Notes: generated from the letters alone by a model not told the origin. A stretch of 31,939 nt of DNA from JANQTF01 sp036835375 (GCA_036835375.1 DAITMB010000054.1:1-31939), one strand, 5' to 3'. Positions 9,199-17,358 are shown, counted from the stretch's first letter. Program-made: numbers and translations.

Positions 9199-9275
9199 GC
9201 TAAAAAATTGGGTTTCTGCTAAACACTTTATATTTTGCTAAAAAATAAGCCCAACTACTAACTCAATTTGCTAAA
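9199..9275 (+). promoter_or_regulatory. Operator-like array of four GCTAAA direct repeats
   Basis: GCTAAA begins at 9199, 9218, 9237 and 9270. The last three copies lie within the longer patterns TTCTGCTAAA, TTTTGCTAAA and ATTTGCTAAA. The first three are spaced exactly 19 bases apart, about two helical turns, so the same DNA face is presented. The last copy ends 10 bases before the ATG of the repressor gene. A near-consensus Bacteroidota -7 element (TATATTTTG, 9229-9237) lies within the array. Binding by the product of the next gene (autoregulation) is the natural reading but is inferred. Confidence 0.6.
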
Positions 9276-9285
9276 CCTCACAGCT

Positions 9286-10098
9286 ATGAGTGAAAAAGAT
9301 AAACAAGTCATTGGTACCAACCTGAAGCATCTTCGGAAGTTGCGTAACCTCACCCAGCAAGAGCTTGCTGATGCCCTGGAGATCCGGCGTTCGTCCATTG
9401 GAGCCTACGAGGAGTGTAGAGCCACACCTAAGTATGACACGCTGAAGCGAATCTCGGTCTTCTTTCAAATCAGCACCGACCACCTTATGAAAGAGGATTT
9501 GTCTCAGTTTTCCAAAGAAGAGCTGAGCAGCCCAACGGCCAAATCCATCGACATTGCGGGCAAGAGCCTCCGGGTCTTGCACACGACTTCTGATTCAGAA
9601 GGAAAAGCAAATATAGAATTTGTGCCTGTACGCGCATCTGCTGGATATCTCAACGGCTATGCAGATCCAGAGTACATTGAGGAACTTCCTAAGTTTCAGA
9701 TTCCAACCCTCCGCGGATCAGACTTCCGTGCCTTCGAAATCAAAGGAGACTCCATGCTCCCGCTGCGGTCAGGCACCATCATCATTGGAGAGCACGTCCG
9801 CGATTGGCACAGCATCAAAGACGGGGAAACGTATATCATCATTTCTAAGACTGAAGGGGTGGTGTACAAGCGGGCCTATCATCTTCAGCCAGGCACGGAA
9901 AATCATCGGCTTCACCTCAAGTCAGATAACCCCAGCTATCCACCCTTCGATATCTCTATGCTGGACGTCCAAGAGGTTTGGAAAGCCAAAATGTACCTCA
10001 GTGATGAGTTCCCCATGCCCGATATTTCTTTAGAAAAGCTCTCTAGCATGGTGCTAGACTTGCAGCAGCAAGTGATTCGGATGAAGGAAAAGGACTGA
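9286..10098 (+). CDS. LexA-like transcriptional repressor (XRE helix-turn-helix + S24 peptidase domain)
   Basis: This is a DNA-binding repressor with a self-cleavage domain. The ATG at 9286 gives 270 residues; the in-frame TTG at 9268 overlaps the operator-like repeat and is less likely. Residues 11-66 form an XRE-type helix-turn-helix (LRNLTQQELADALEIRRSSIGAYE). The C-terminal S24 domain carries an Ala119-Gly120 cleavage bond, Ser156 in GDSM and Lys195 in VVYKRAY. The spacings (36 and 39 residues) match LexA/CI-type proteins, where RecA-linked or stress signals trigger self-cleavage. The tail (249-270) looks like a short coiled coil. No phage gene surrounds it, so it is more likely a host stress regulator than a prophage repressor. 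Its targets are unknown; the dipeptidase 53 bases downstream is a candidate. Confidence 0.9.
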   Translation: MSEKDKQVIGTNLKHLRKLRNLTQQELADALEIRRSSIGAYEECRATPKYDTLKRISVFFQISTDHLMKEDLSQFSKEELSSPTAKSIDIAGKSLRVLHTTSDSEGKANIEFVPVRASAGYLNGYADPEYIEELPKFQIPTLRGSDFRAFEIKGDSMLPLRSGTIIIGEHVRDWHSIKDGETYIIISKTEGVVYKRAYHLQPGTENHRLHLKSDNPSYPPFDISMLDVQEVWKAKMYLSDEFPMPDISLEKLSSMVLDLQQQVIRMKEKD

Positions 10099-10151
10099 TC
10101 TTTCGATTTGTCAGACGGAAGCTGTACATTCGGCGAGAATCAATCCTCGCA

Positions 10152-10991
10152 ATGAATCACGATTGGCTTCAGCAATATCACCCCCGGCTGTGTATGCCTT
10201 TGCTTTTACTGATCTTAGGAGCTTGCCAGCCTGGGGGATCAAATGGTTCCTCCAATACATCCTCGCGAGGCGACACAATTTCGTCACCTACTTCCGATTT
10301 GTCTTTAGAGGATGTGACTGGCTTGGAGAAAGTGGGGAAAATGGATATAGCATTCCCTGACTCCATTGACCGAAATCCTCTCATTTCTCCCTTAGAGCAA
10401 TCTCTCAAGGATGCAGGCTTGGTGAACGTTCAAGAAGTTGATCCTTCCATTCGTGTGTGGCTTGCCTACTCCACGGAAGACAATTTCCTCAATACCGACG
10501 TTTATGGAGATCTCACTCGATGTTATCTTCAGCCTGAAGTCGCTGCGATGGCTGCTGTAGCAAGCAGGTGCATTCAGGAAAGGGACTCCATGCTTCGCTT
10601 GATTATCTTCGATGGTGTGAGACCGCGGTCAGTTCAGCGAAAAATGTGGGACATCGTCAAGGGAACTCCCCAGCAAGAATATGTCGCTCCTCCTTCAGGA
10701 GGAGGAGGGATGCACAATTATGGTTGTGCCATTGACTTAGGGCTATTTCACATTGACAGTGGCCTGGTGGACATGGGAACAGCCTTTGACTTCTTTGGGA
10801 AGCTTGCGCAGCCACGATTCGAGGTTCAATTTGTGCAAGAGGGGAAGTTGACTCAATCTCACCTCGATAACCGTAGAGCGCTGCGAGTATGTATGAAGCA
10901 AGCAGGTTTTTCTGGCATCCTCACTGAATGGTGGCATTTCAATGCTTTTCCCAAAGAGGTGGTTAGATCAAGGTATCAAATCGTGGAATAA
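10152..10991 (+). CDS. D-Ala-D-Ala dipeptidase (VanX/DdpX, peptidase M15) lipoprotein
   Basis: This zinc dipeptidase is predicted to split D-Ala-D-Ala, and in this lipoprotein form acts on wall-derived dipeptide outside the cytoplasm. A lipoprotein signal ends in ILGAC (Cys25), followed by a Ser/Gly-rich linker. The catalytic set is complete and spaced as in VanX: Arg157 (FDGVRP), His188 and Asp195 (MHNYGCAID), Glu259 and His262 (EWWHF). Length is 279 residues because of the anchor and linker. No vanH, vanA or other resistance gene is nearby, so wall recycling or use of D-alanine is more plausible than glycopeptide resistance. It follows the LexA-like gene by 53 bases on the same strand and could share its transcript. 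Confidence 0.92.
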   Translation: MNHDWLQQYHPRLCMPLLLLILGACQPGGSNGSSNTSSRGDTISSPTSDLSLEDVTGLEKVGKMDIAFPDSIDRNPLISPLEQSLKDAGLVNVQEVDPSIRVWLAYSTEDNFLNTDVYGDLTRCYLQPEVAAMAAVASRCIQERDSMLRLIIFDGVRPRSVQRKMWDIVKGTPQQEYVAPPSGGGGMHNYGCAIDLGLFHIDSGLVDMGTAFDFFGKLAQPRFEVQFVQEGKLTQSHLDNRRALRVCMKQAGFSGILTEWWHFNAFPKEVVRSRYQIVE

Positions 10992-11449
10992 CGATGGCGC
11001 TCTTGGCAATGAGCGATACTTCTGTCTCGGAGTAGAATTCGATCAGGGCAGAATAATATTTGGGTTTGCGGCTTCCACCGAGTCATTAGTCGGACCTTAT
11101 TGCCTAATCGATGAAAGACAACTCCTTGGTTACAGCCCTGCAAGCCATACGGAATTAAACCTATCTTCGCGAGAACTCGGGAGGAGAATCTGCTCCGTTT
11201 GATCTCGTTAAGTTATCACCTGATTCGGCTTATTGCGTTTTCGTCTTACCGTCAGCGTTGGTCTCACGGGTCGATCCCTCCGAATCGATTTGCCAGCAAC
11301 TGCGTGCTATCTCATCGTATGATCTCTCAAGATCCATCTCACTTGCCGGTTTTGTTTAAATCTGCGATTTTTTGGGGATGCAACAAAGGGTAAAATGGGC
11401 ATCATTGCATTGGTTTGGCAACGCGTTCTTGTGAAAGGCTCAACTCTCA
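10992..11449. other. Gene-free stretch between convergent genes
   Basis: This is about 460 bases between the stops of the dipeptidase gene and the DUF2490 gene. Short open frames exist (for example 10942-11202), but they have no recognisable domain, no good start context and overlap the dipeptidase end. No tRNA, clear terminator or repeat was recognised. Confidence 0.5.
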
Positions 11450-12145
11450 TTACCAGGTGTGATGAAAACTCACTTGGACCTGTCCCTTGCTAAGGGCATC
11501 AGTAGTTTGCTCCATGAAACCCACTTGAGCCATCATTTGCTGGTTAAAGGCATACCCTAACGCTACATACGCACGGTTCCGGTCAAATATCTCGACATTT
11601 TTGCCTGTGCCGGTTGTGCGTTCCCCATTTAGAAAAGTCTCATTTGACAGGGCCAGGTACATCGTAGAAGCTTCGATCTCGGTGGAGTTGAGAGGAATAT
11701 TGAGTAGCACGGCGTATCGGAATCGCGTGCGGCGATCTTGGTCTTCTAGCCATCGTTGTTCGTAGCGAAAGCGATGACGAAGGTAGTATCGATTGCCTAC
11801 TTTCTGAGGGATGAGTGCCTCTTGATAGAGTCGATGTTCTTGTTTAAGCACACGGCTTTGTCCCATCATGCCCGATTGGATATGGGCGTAGCCGCCAGTA
11901 AACTTGACATTTGCTTCTTTGGGTTGATAGGTGATTCCCCCGCGCAGCAAAAGTTGCTCAAGATCTCCCTTCATAGCCCAATTGCGATATTGCATGTCTC
12001 CCTGAAATCCCCATTGGCTGGAAGGGAGGTTTGCCGACCAGAAATACATGTACCACGAGCCAAGCAGATCCGGGTTGATTTGCGCAGGGAGAATGCGAAG
12101 GAAGCTGAAGCTCAACAGTAGAAAAACACATGCTTTTGTGATCAT
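11450..12145 (-). CDS. DUF2490 family outer-membrane protein
   Basis: The ATG at 12145 opens a signal peptide (MITKACVFLLLSFSFLRILPAQ), and the mature chain starts INPDLLGSWYMYFW. Alternating hydrophobic and aromatic strands follow (LLLRGGITYQP, NRYYLRHRFRYEQRW, FRYAVLLNIPLN, RAYVALGYAFN), ending VQVSFHHTW with a terminal aromatic residue. This fits an outer-membrane beta-barrel of about 230 residues and the DUF2490 pattern of a conserved HRFRYEQRW segment. The family has no established function. The in-frame extension up to 12199 lacks signal-peptide character and was not used. The gene is alone on its strand, with about 400 bases to the next gene upstream. Confidence 0.8.
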   Translation of the reverse strand: MITKACVFLLLSFSFLRILPAQINPDLLGSWYMYFWSANLPSSQWGFQGDMQYRNWAMKGDLEQLLLRGGITYQPKEANVKFTGGYAHIQSGMMGQSRVLKQEHRLYQEALIPQKVGNRYYLRHRFRYEQRWLEDQDRRTRFRYAVLLNIPLNSTEIEASTMYLALSNETFLNGERTTGTGKNVEIFDRNRAYVALGYAFNQQMMAQVGFMEQTTDALSKGQVQVSFHHTW

Positions 12146-12541
12146 GACTGGTAGGTGACAAGTACAACGATTGAGTGCCGAAGAAGGCAAATGTGTCATA
12201 CATGTTACGAGAAAGCGTCACGTATTCTAATTCCTTCTCCTCTCGTCTGGACTGAATCGGGACATCATCATGATGGAGGTGGATTCTGGAGGGGCAAGGC
12301 AAGTTCACGGATCTATGCCTTGGGATGCAGATTCGCATCCTCATTAAGAAGAAAGATTGGTCGCTTGGCTTGGTAAATGCTTCGCAGAGATTGTGGCTCG
12401 GGTTGTAGCTTCAGAAGAAATGATGACTTAGATTTATTCCGCCGTGAGATGAATGAAATTGGCATTAAGTTGCTACAAGGACTTAGCTGTAACTAAGTAG
12501 AAGGATGTTTTTACTTAATAAATGATCCCTCCTAGTCATGG
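12146..12541. other. Intergenic region between the DUF2490 and OstA-like genes
   Basis: This stretch should hold the promoter of the DUF2490 gene and the end of the OstA-like transcript. A 6-bp inverted repeat ACTTAG / CTAAGT (12481-12486 and 12493-12498) is the only structure noticed. No gene is seen. Confidence 0.5.
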
Positions 12542-14368
12542 CTAGCGATCAGTCGTTTTTGGGGTTGATACTTCTTCTTTAATTATGGCTTCCATCGAAG
12601 AAGATGCTGGGTTTTCGGGTACTTCGAGAGGCTCTTCGTGTTTGATTTCTTGTTCACTATCTTCTGGCAATTCATCACTCAGCTCCGTGATTTCGTTGTC
12701 TTCCAAAGGAAGTAACGCAGGAATTTCCTCGGTGGAGTCGGGCAAGGGAGGCCAGGGGCCGAGCATAATTTGGATGACATCCGGGCGAAGGGGGCGAAGT
12801 GTTGGTAGCCAATTCATTCCTTCTAGTTTATTTTCTTTGAAAAGCACCTCAAACATCGGCTTGAAGGTACCCTCGGGCTTGGCTAGAAATACAATTTTTA
12901 TGATCTCATTGTCCTCAAAGTAAAAGTTCATTCGTTGAGACAAGGCTTGGTTCATTCCTTGGTAGCTCGATTTGGTAGAATCCTCCTCCTTCGCAAAATA
13001 TATGCTCTCGCTATTTCCCAACACCTCCAAGCGCGAAATGTCACCTTCTATGAAACTGGCCCGCATTTCTTTGCCCTTAATTTGGTTGAATCCCACCGTA
13101 TCTTCTTCCGACACCAGGAACGCATTGGGCCCGATCCACATCGAGTCGGCTTCACCCTCTTTCATCCACACTTTGACGGTGTCTCCCGACAGTTGATTTT
13201 CCTGAGACCAAAGCATGGGTTGCTGATACATGTAGAGGAGGGAGTCGTCGTAGAAGTACACCAGTGAATCGCACTTGCCCTGCAATTCACGCATATAAAA
13301 CCGAACGTTATGATATCCTCTGAAAATTCTCACCTTGTGTGTGTCAATCCTCATGCTGTCCACTGTCGTCAAGGAATCAAGCTGGTATTGAAACCGGATA
13401 GTATCGATTCGCTCGTTGGAAAAACTCCTAAGCGTGTCTGCGAAGAGGAAAAGCGTATCGTTGTCAAACACTTGAATGGCCACTGGATTGTCTGTGACGA
13501 GGCTCATGTCCTGCCCTCGATAAAACTCACCGTAGTTGCCCTTGACTTGGAGTGTACTATCTTGCTGATCCACCACTACTCGCCCAGTCGCGAAGCCCAT
13601 GCTGGTTTCGTCGTCGTAGAACAGCGTGTCCCCAGTCATGATGTAGGTCGAATCCTTGACCTGGCTTCGGGCAAAGAGGTTGATTCGCTTGGCATTGATG
13701 TCATAATTACCACTGGTCGTCTCAATATCGCCGTCTTTATTTTGAATGAGCGTATAAGTTAAAAAGGTAGCGACTTTGGTTTCGGTGTTATAGGCAAGGG
13801 TATCTGTGCTGAGGGTATAGTCCGGGCTCACAAGTATGACATCTTGGCGGAAATATGCCATGTCTTCATCGGGATAGTAAGAGCCGATGATGCTGGTCAA
13901 GTCTGTGTCTCCGTCAATGAGCTTGCCCCCCTCTTGGTAGTAACCATAATTTAGCGTGCGATCAAAAGTAAGCCTGTCGGTGGTGAGTTGTACCGACTTG
14001 TCGGTGAGGACAATCTTGTCATAGGCTTCGGCGATTCGGGTCTTCCCGTCGTAGGTGGCGCGCTTGGCTACCATCACTACTGAGTCCGGCATTTCGATCC
14101 GGACTCTTCCAAAAGCCTCAATTCGGTTATCAGTCTCGAAATAATAGGCCGAATCGCAGTAGAAATAAGTACTATCCTGAAGAATTTTGACATTACCTAG
14201 CAGGCGCTGCAGCTCGACACCGCCTTCTCTTCGAAAGCTCAGAATGTCCGCATTGAGGATCTTGGCCCGGCTCGCTGGACTATCAGGCTCGGGACTAGTC
14301 TCCCTTGTTTGCGCCTGTGCACCCATGAATCCACACAGGATACTTACCATGACCAATAATCGTCTCAT
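12542..14368 (-). CDS. OstA-like/LptA-family LPS-transport protein
   Basis: This is a periplasmic beta-jellyroll protein of the OstA/LptA family, which bridges lipopolysaccharide from the inner to the outer membrane. The signal peptide is MRRLLVMVSILCGFMGAQAQ. Many OstA-type repeats follow, alternating short strands with D-S-x-Y-F/M or D-T-L turns: GNVKILQDSTYFYCDSAYYF, VMVAKRATYDGKTRIAEA, STDTLAYNTETKVATF, IMTGDTLFYDDETSMGFATGRV, LVYFYDDSLLYMYQQPMLW. At 608 residues it is far longer than E. coli LptA, as usual for Bacteroidota. The last 70 residues form a Pro/Glu-rich acidic tail (EEIPALLPLEDNEITELSDE...) that is probably disordered. It is divergent from the CHAT gene, with 197 bases between the starts. 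Confidence 0.88.
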   Translation of the reverse strand: MRRLLVMVSILCGFMGAQAQTRETSPEPDSPASRAKILNADILSFRREGGVELQRLLGNVKILQDSTYFYCDSAYYFETDNRIEAFGRVRIEMPDSVVMVAKRATYDGKTRIAEAYDKIVLTDKSVQLTTDRLTFDRTLNYGYYQEGGKLIDGDTDLTSIIGSYYPDEDMAYFRQDVILVSPDYTLSTDTLAYNTETKVATFLTYTLIQNKDGDIETTSGNYDINAKRINLFARSQVKDSTYIMTGDTLFYDDETSMGFATGRVVVDQQDSTLQVKGNYGEFYRGQDMSLVTDNPVAIQVFDNDTLFLFADTLRSFSNERIDTIRFQYQLDSLTTVDSMRIDTHKVRIFRGYHNVRFYMRELQGKCDSLVYFYDDSLLYMYQQPMLWSQENQLSGDTVKVWMKEGEADSMWIGPNAFLVSEEDTVGFNQIKGKEMRASFIEGDISRLEVLGNSESIYFAKEEDSTKSSYQGMNQALSQRMNFYFEDNEIIKIVFLAKPEGTFKPMFEVLFKENKLEGMNWLPTLRPLRPDVIQIMLGPWPPLPDSTEEIPALLPLEDNEITELSDELPEDSEQEIKHEEPLEVPENPASSSMEAIIKEEVSTPKTTDR

Positions 14369-14514
14369 ACTGCAAGGATAAGGAAATTTGATCTGCTTAA
14401 AAAAATGCCTCCTGCCGGCTTGTTTTCCAGTGTCAGGGTGTTCCCTAAACGAATCTTAATGGGTAATGTCGCCGGGCTTCCGTTGTATCTTCCCTGAAAT
14501 AAGGATTGCTTGAA

Positions 14515-14546
14515 TTTGCCGAACATTTCTTTTCCTCGTAGCTTTA
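14515..14546 (+). promoter_or_regulatory. Predicted Bacteroidota promoter of the CHAT-pseudokinase gene
   Basis: TTTG at 14515-14518 matches the phylum's -33 element. After a 20-base spacer, TAGCTTTA at 14539-14546 matches TAnnTTTG in all but the last base. The spacing is exactly in the known range. Transcription would start near 14553, leaving a leader of only about 13 bases before the ATG at 14566. Confidence 0.45.
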
Positions 14547-14565
14547 CAGATTAAGCATTATCCAC

Positions 14566-16194
14566 ATGAAGCGACCCGCAGCCACTTTCGCATTTGCCAA
14601 TGAACGTACAGAGGAGGGATTTCTCCGCAATCTCACCGTAGAAATGAAATTCATCCTCCAAGCAATGGACCCCGTGGTGAGGGAAGAGAATCTACATGTA
14701 CAGCTAATCCCTGCGGCAACTTCGGAAGAGATTCGGGCCGTGTTTCAGGATAAATGGTTGGCTGGGCGAGTGAACATTTTTCACTACGGTGGACATGCCA
14801 CACCAGATCGACTCTGGTTGGAGAGCAGCAGTGGCGGAAATGAGGCTTTCTTTTCTGAAGGATTGGCCAGATTTCTGGGCGTTCAGCAAGGACTACAACT
14901 GGTCTTTCTGAATGCGTGTGCCACTGCGGACCAAGCAAAGCGTATGTTGCAAGAGAATATTCCAGCGGTGATCGCGACCTCTCAAAAGGTGCCTGACGAC
15001 ATTGCTACGCAGTTTGCAAGAATCTTTTATCTCGGGATGGCCAGCGGAAGCAGCATCGAAGAAGCATTTCGGGAGGCAGAGGGTTACTTGCTTGGCCGCA
15101 AAGGCACCGAGGCGTTCCTGTCCAGCAACACGCGATCTTTATTTTGGGACGAAGAGATTGGCTTCGGCGAACTTGACCTTCCCTGGCGCCTCTTTCTCAA
15201 GCAAGAAGCCAGTTGGTATCCCGCTCAGTGGCGACTGTTGCGGCGGGAGTTGCCTTCGTCAACGACTTCGCAAGTGCCTACAAAACCCAGTCTGGAAGGA
15301 GCTGTCATTCAGAAGCACTTGATTCATCAGACCTTGGGTCACAGCGAAATCGGGACCGTGTACCGGGCTTTGCACATGGAGCAACAGCAAGATCGCGCGC
15401 TATGGATCAGCTATGAGATCATGGCAGGATTCAAAGAATTGTATGCGAATCTGAAAAGCGGTTACAATGCACTCTCCAGAATCAAACATCCTGCCCTGGC
15501 TCGGGTTAAAGAAATCGAAATGATTGACGGAAATGAATTTCCTCAAATTTACTTTTCGGTGGAGCTACTCAAGGGTAAGCGCCTGGATGAAGTGGAAATG
15601 AAAGGAGATGCAAACAAAGTAATCATTTTGGGCATGGACCTTTGTGAAGTTCTCCACGAGGCGCACGAGATCGATTATACCGACACCGAATGGAAGGCAC
15701 AGAAAGGCGTGGTTCACGGAAATTTAATGACTAACAAAATCTTCCTGGACAACTACGGCAATGCGCGCATCATTGAGTTTTTGTTTACAAATCTCACGCG
15801 GCTTCCCGAAGTAAAGCTTCGGTTGCCGTTGGAAGCAGAAAATCACTTGCGAAACCTCCGGTTGAAGGAATATTTTGCGCCGGAACTCCTTGCAGGCGAC
15901 GCAAATGTGAGTGTGCTCACCGATGTGTACTCTGTCGGAGCGGTTTTGCTAGAGATGTACACAGGAAAGACCATTGATCAATGGAGCTTCTCCTCCGAGA
16001 AGGATTTGGCCGATCAAGTCATTTCGGAATTAGGATCTGTTTCCCTGCCTTTGCTCAAAGTTATCTATCGAGCTACCTTACCAAACCCGGATGAACGCTG
16101 GCAATCCGCCGACGAAATGCGTGATTTTCTTGCACCTTCTTTGAGCTGGTGGCGCAAGTTTTGGCGAAGAAGGAATCTCAAAAAAGCTAATTGA
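14566..16194 (+). CDS. CHAT (caspase-like) protease domain fused to a pseudokinase domain
   Basis: This is a 542-residue cytoplasmic protein without a signal peptide. Residues 5-205 form a CHAT domain: AFANERTEEGFLRNL at the start, the catalytic histidine in IFHYGGHAT (His77) and the catalytic cysteine in LNACAT (Cys118). Residues about 248-525 have the order of a protein kinase: a glycine-loop remnant LGHSEIGTVYRA (257-268), HPALARV, the catalytic-loop position VVHGNLMTNKIFL (382-394), YFAPELL, DVYSVGAVLLEMYTG and NPDERW near the end. The kinase residues needed for catalysis are replaced: Lys of VAIK by Ser282, HRD by His-Gly-Asn (384-386), and DFG by Glu-Phe-Leu (404-406). The second half is therefore a pseudokinase that may sense or bind and control the protease. 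The C-terminus is Trp/Arg/Lys-rich. Known CHAT proteins act in regulated proteolysis and in some phage-defence systems; the role here is not known. Confidence 0.88.
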   Translation: MKRPAATFAFANERTEEGFLRNLTVEMKFILQAMDPVVREENLHVQLIPAATSEEIRAVFQDKWLAGRVNIFHYGGHATPDRLWLESSSGGNEAFFSEGLARFLGVQQGLQLVFLNACATADQAKRMLQENIPAVIATSQKVPDDIATQFARIFYLGMASGSSIEEAFREAEGYLLGRKGTEAFLSSNTRSLFWDEEIGFGELDLPWRLFLKQEASWYPAQWRLLRRELPSSTTSQVPTKPSLEGAVIQKHLIHQTLGHSEIGTVYRALHMEQQQDRALWISYEIMAGFKELYANLKSGYNALSRIKHPALARVKEIEMIDGNEFPQIYFSVELLKGKRLDEVEMKGDANKVIILGMDLCEVLHEAHEIDYTDTEWKAQKGVVHGNLMTNKIFLDNYGNARIIEFLFTNLTRLPEVKLRLPLEAENHLRNLRLKEYFAPELLAGDANVSVLTDVYSVGAVLLEMYTGKTIDQWSFSSEKDLADQVISELGSVSLPLLKVIYRATLPNPDERWQSADEMRDFLAPSLSWWRKFWRRRNLKKAN

Positions 16195-16674
16195 TGCCGA
16201 ATCGCTGAGAGAAGAACCTTAGAATTTGGGTTTTTTTGTGCTTATGGAATGCTAAAGTAGCCTTTCTCGATTCTACCACTCTTTTGAAGAGATCCGGTGT
16301 GTATTCCCTAAGCCAACACATGGCGATTTTCTTGAGCCTCAAAATATAAATAGCTTGATATTCAAACCCTTGTATCGGAACGGCCAGTACCGAAAAAGGA
16401 CAATTTTTACCAAGTGCTTCTTTCGATCACTCATAAAATTAAAGTTCCGCCTTGCAACCAAAATTAGGAACTTCCGTTATGAAGGAATGATTTTGGGGAA
16501 TTCTTACACGCTGCGATAGACGATTTCACAGACTTGTTGCTTTGTGACTTTGAAATATTCAACTCACGAGTTTATTTGCCTACATTAATTGAGGTCAAGC
16601 TGTAGAATTACCTATTTGGCTTGTAAAATTTTCACCTATCGTCTCCTACACCATATTGAAATAACCCGAGAACC
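16195..16674. other. 480-base A+T-rich intergenic region
   Basis: No gene is seen. A weak terminator-like element (AACC / GGTT with a run of seven T, 16215-16237) follows the CHAT gene. A perfect 7-bp inverted repeat AAGTTCC (16442-16448) / GGAACTT (16467-16473) lies in the middle. The right end should contain the promoter of the MarR gene, but no element with correct spacing was found. Confidence 0.5.
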
Positions 16675-17118
16675 ATGGCCAAAATGATCAAAATTGACCA
16701 GAGCCCAATGCCTGAGTCGATGACACTAGAGCAAGAATTGTTGATGATGCGCGATGCATTTCGCCAGCACCAAAACGACATTCGTCAAAAGTATCGCATC
16801 TCTGCTAACGAGATGGAGATTATTCTTAACATCCATGACTTTGGTCCCCAAAGGATGAAAGCCATCGGAGAAAAATTTAAAATTAAGTTCAGCACCCTGA
16901 CCAGCTTGGTGGATAAAATCGAGCGTCTCGGTCTGGTGAAGCGCGTCAACTCTAAAGAAGATCGGCGGTCGATTTTGGTGACCATCACCAAGAAAGGCTC
17001 CAGAATGCTGGATGAGTACAACGACCAAATCACTGTGATCGCGACCAAAATCAAATCCATCACGCAGTCCGAGACATTGCCAGGTCTTGTTGAGACGCTT
17101 CACAAGGTCAATAGCTAG
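16675..17118 (+). CDS. MarR family winged-helix transcriptional regulator
   Basis: This is a small DNA-binding regulator of 147 residues, the normal family length. The winged helix-turn-helix occupies about residues 38-108: ISANEMEIILNIHDFGPQRMKAIGEKF, the recognition-helix segment STLTSLVDKIERLGLVKR, and the wing SKEDRRSILVTITKKG, which carries the conserved D-R-R-S. Helices at both ends would form the dimer interface. The ATG lies in a good context (CCATGG) after a long A+T-rich leader. No efflux or detoxification gene is adjacent; the next gene on the strand is the GH3-type enzyme 333 bases away, so its target and ligand are unknown. Autoregulation through the upstream inverted repeat is possible but not shown. 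Confidence 0.9.
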   Translation: MAKMIKIDQSPMPESMTLEQELLMMRDAFRQHQNDIRQKYRISANEMEIILNIHDFGPQRMKAIGEKFKIKFSTLTSLVDKIERLGLVKRVNSKEDRRSILVTITKKGSRMLDEYNDQITVIATKIKSITQSETLPGLVETLHKVNS

Positions 17119-17358
17119 GCTTAGTGAGAATTGGAGAACATGCTGTAGATCAAGGAAGCATTGTTGATTTTCGAAAATTTTACAAAGAGATCATTCTTCT
17201 TCGGCAGCTACGCTCTCATCTGAGTTTTTCTCCGATCAATCCTTTTCTGTTGCAGGACTTTTTCACTGTATCCTGTTCAGAAACCTCAACCATGACAAGG
17301 GCCTTCGCTTTCTCCTAAAACTCGCCCGCCTTTGTTCACCGATGTTAACACGTTTAAC

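Larger units (their letters stand above)
8890..9285. other. Intergenic region: end of the polysaccharide locus and control region of the LexA-like gene
   Basis: The left part holds the terminator at 9010-9050. The right part is very A+T-rich and holds a palindrome ATTAGCTAAT at 9095-9104 and four direct GCTAAA repeats from 9199 to 9275. No coding sequence is seen. Confidence 0.7.

Noticed and set aside
9286..10098. Prophage repressor interpretation of the XRE-S24 gene
   Set aside because: No integrase, phage structural gene or attachment repeat is found on either side; neighbours are a polysaccharide locus and a wall enzyme.
10942..11202. 86-residue open frame after the dipeptidase gene
   Set aside because: It overlaps the end of the dipeptidase gene by about 50 bases in another frame and has no domain or start signal; treated as chance.
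13310..13762. 150-residue open frame on + inside the OstA-like gene
   Set aside because: It is the antisense shadow of a well-supported coding region.
14566..17118. CHAT gene and MarR gene as a two-gene defence operon
   Set aside because: They are separated by 480 bases with a weak terminator-like element; nothing in the sequence ties them together.
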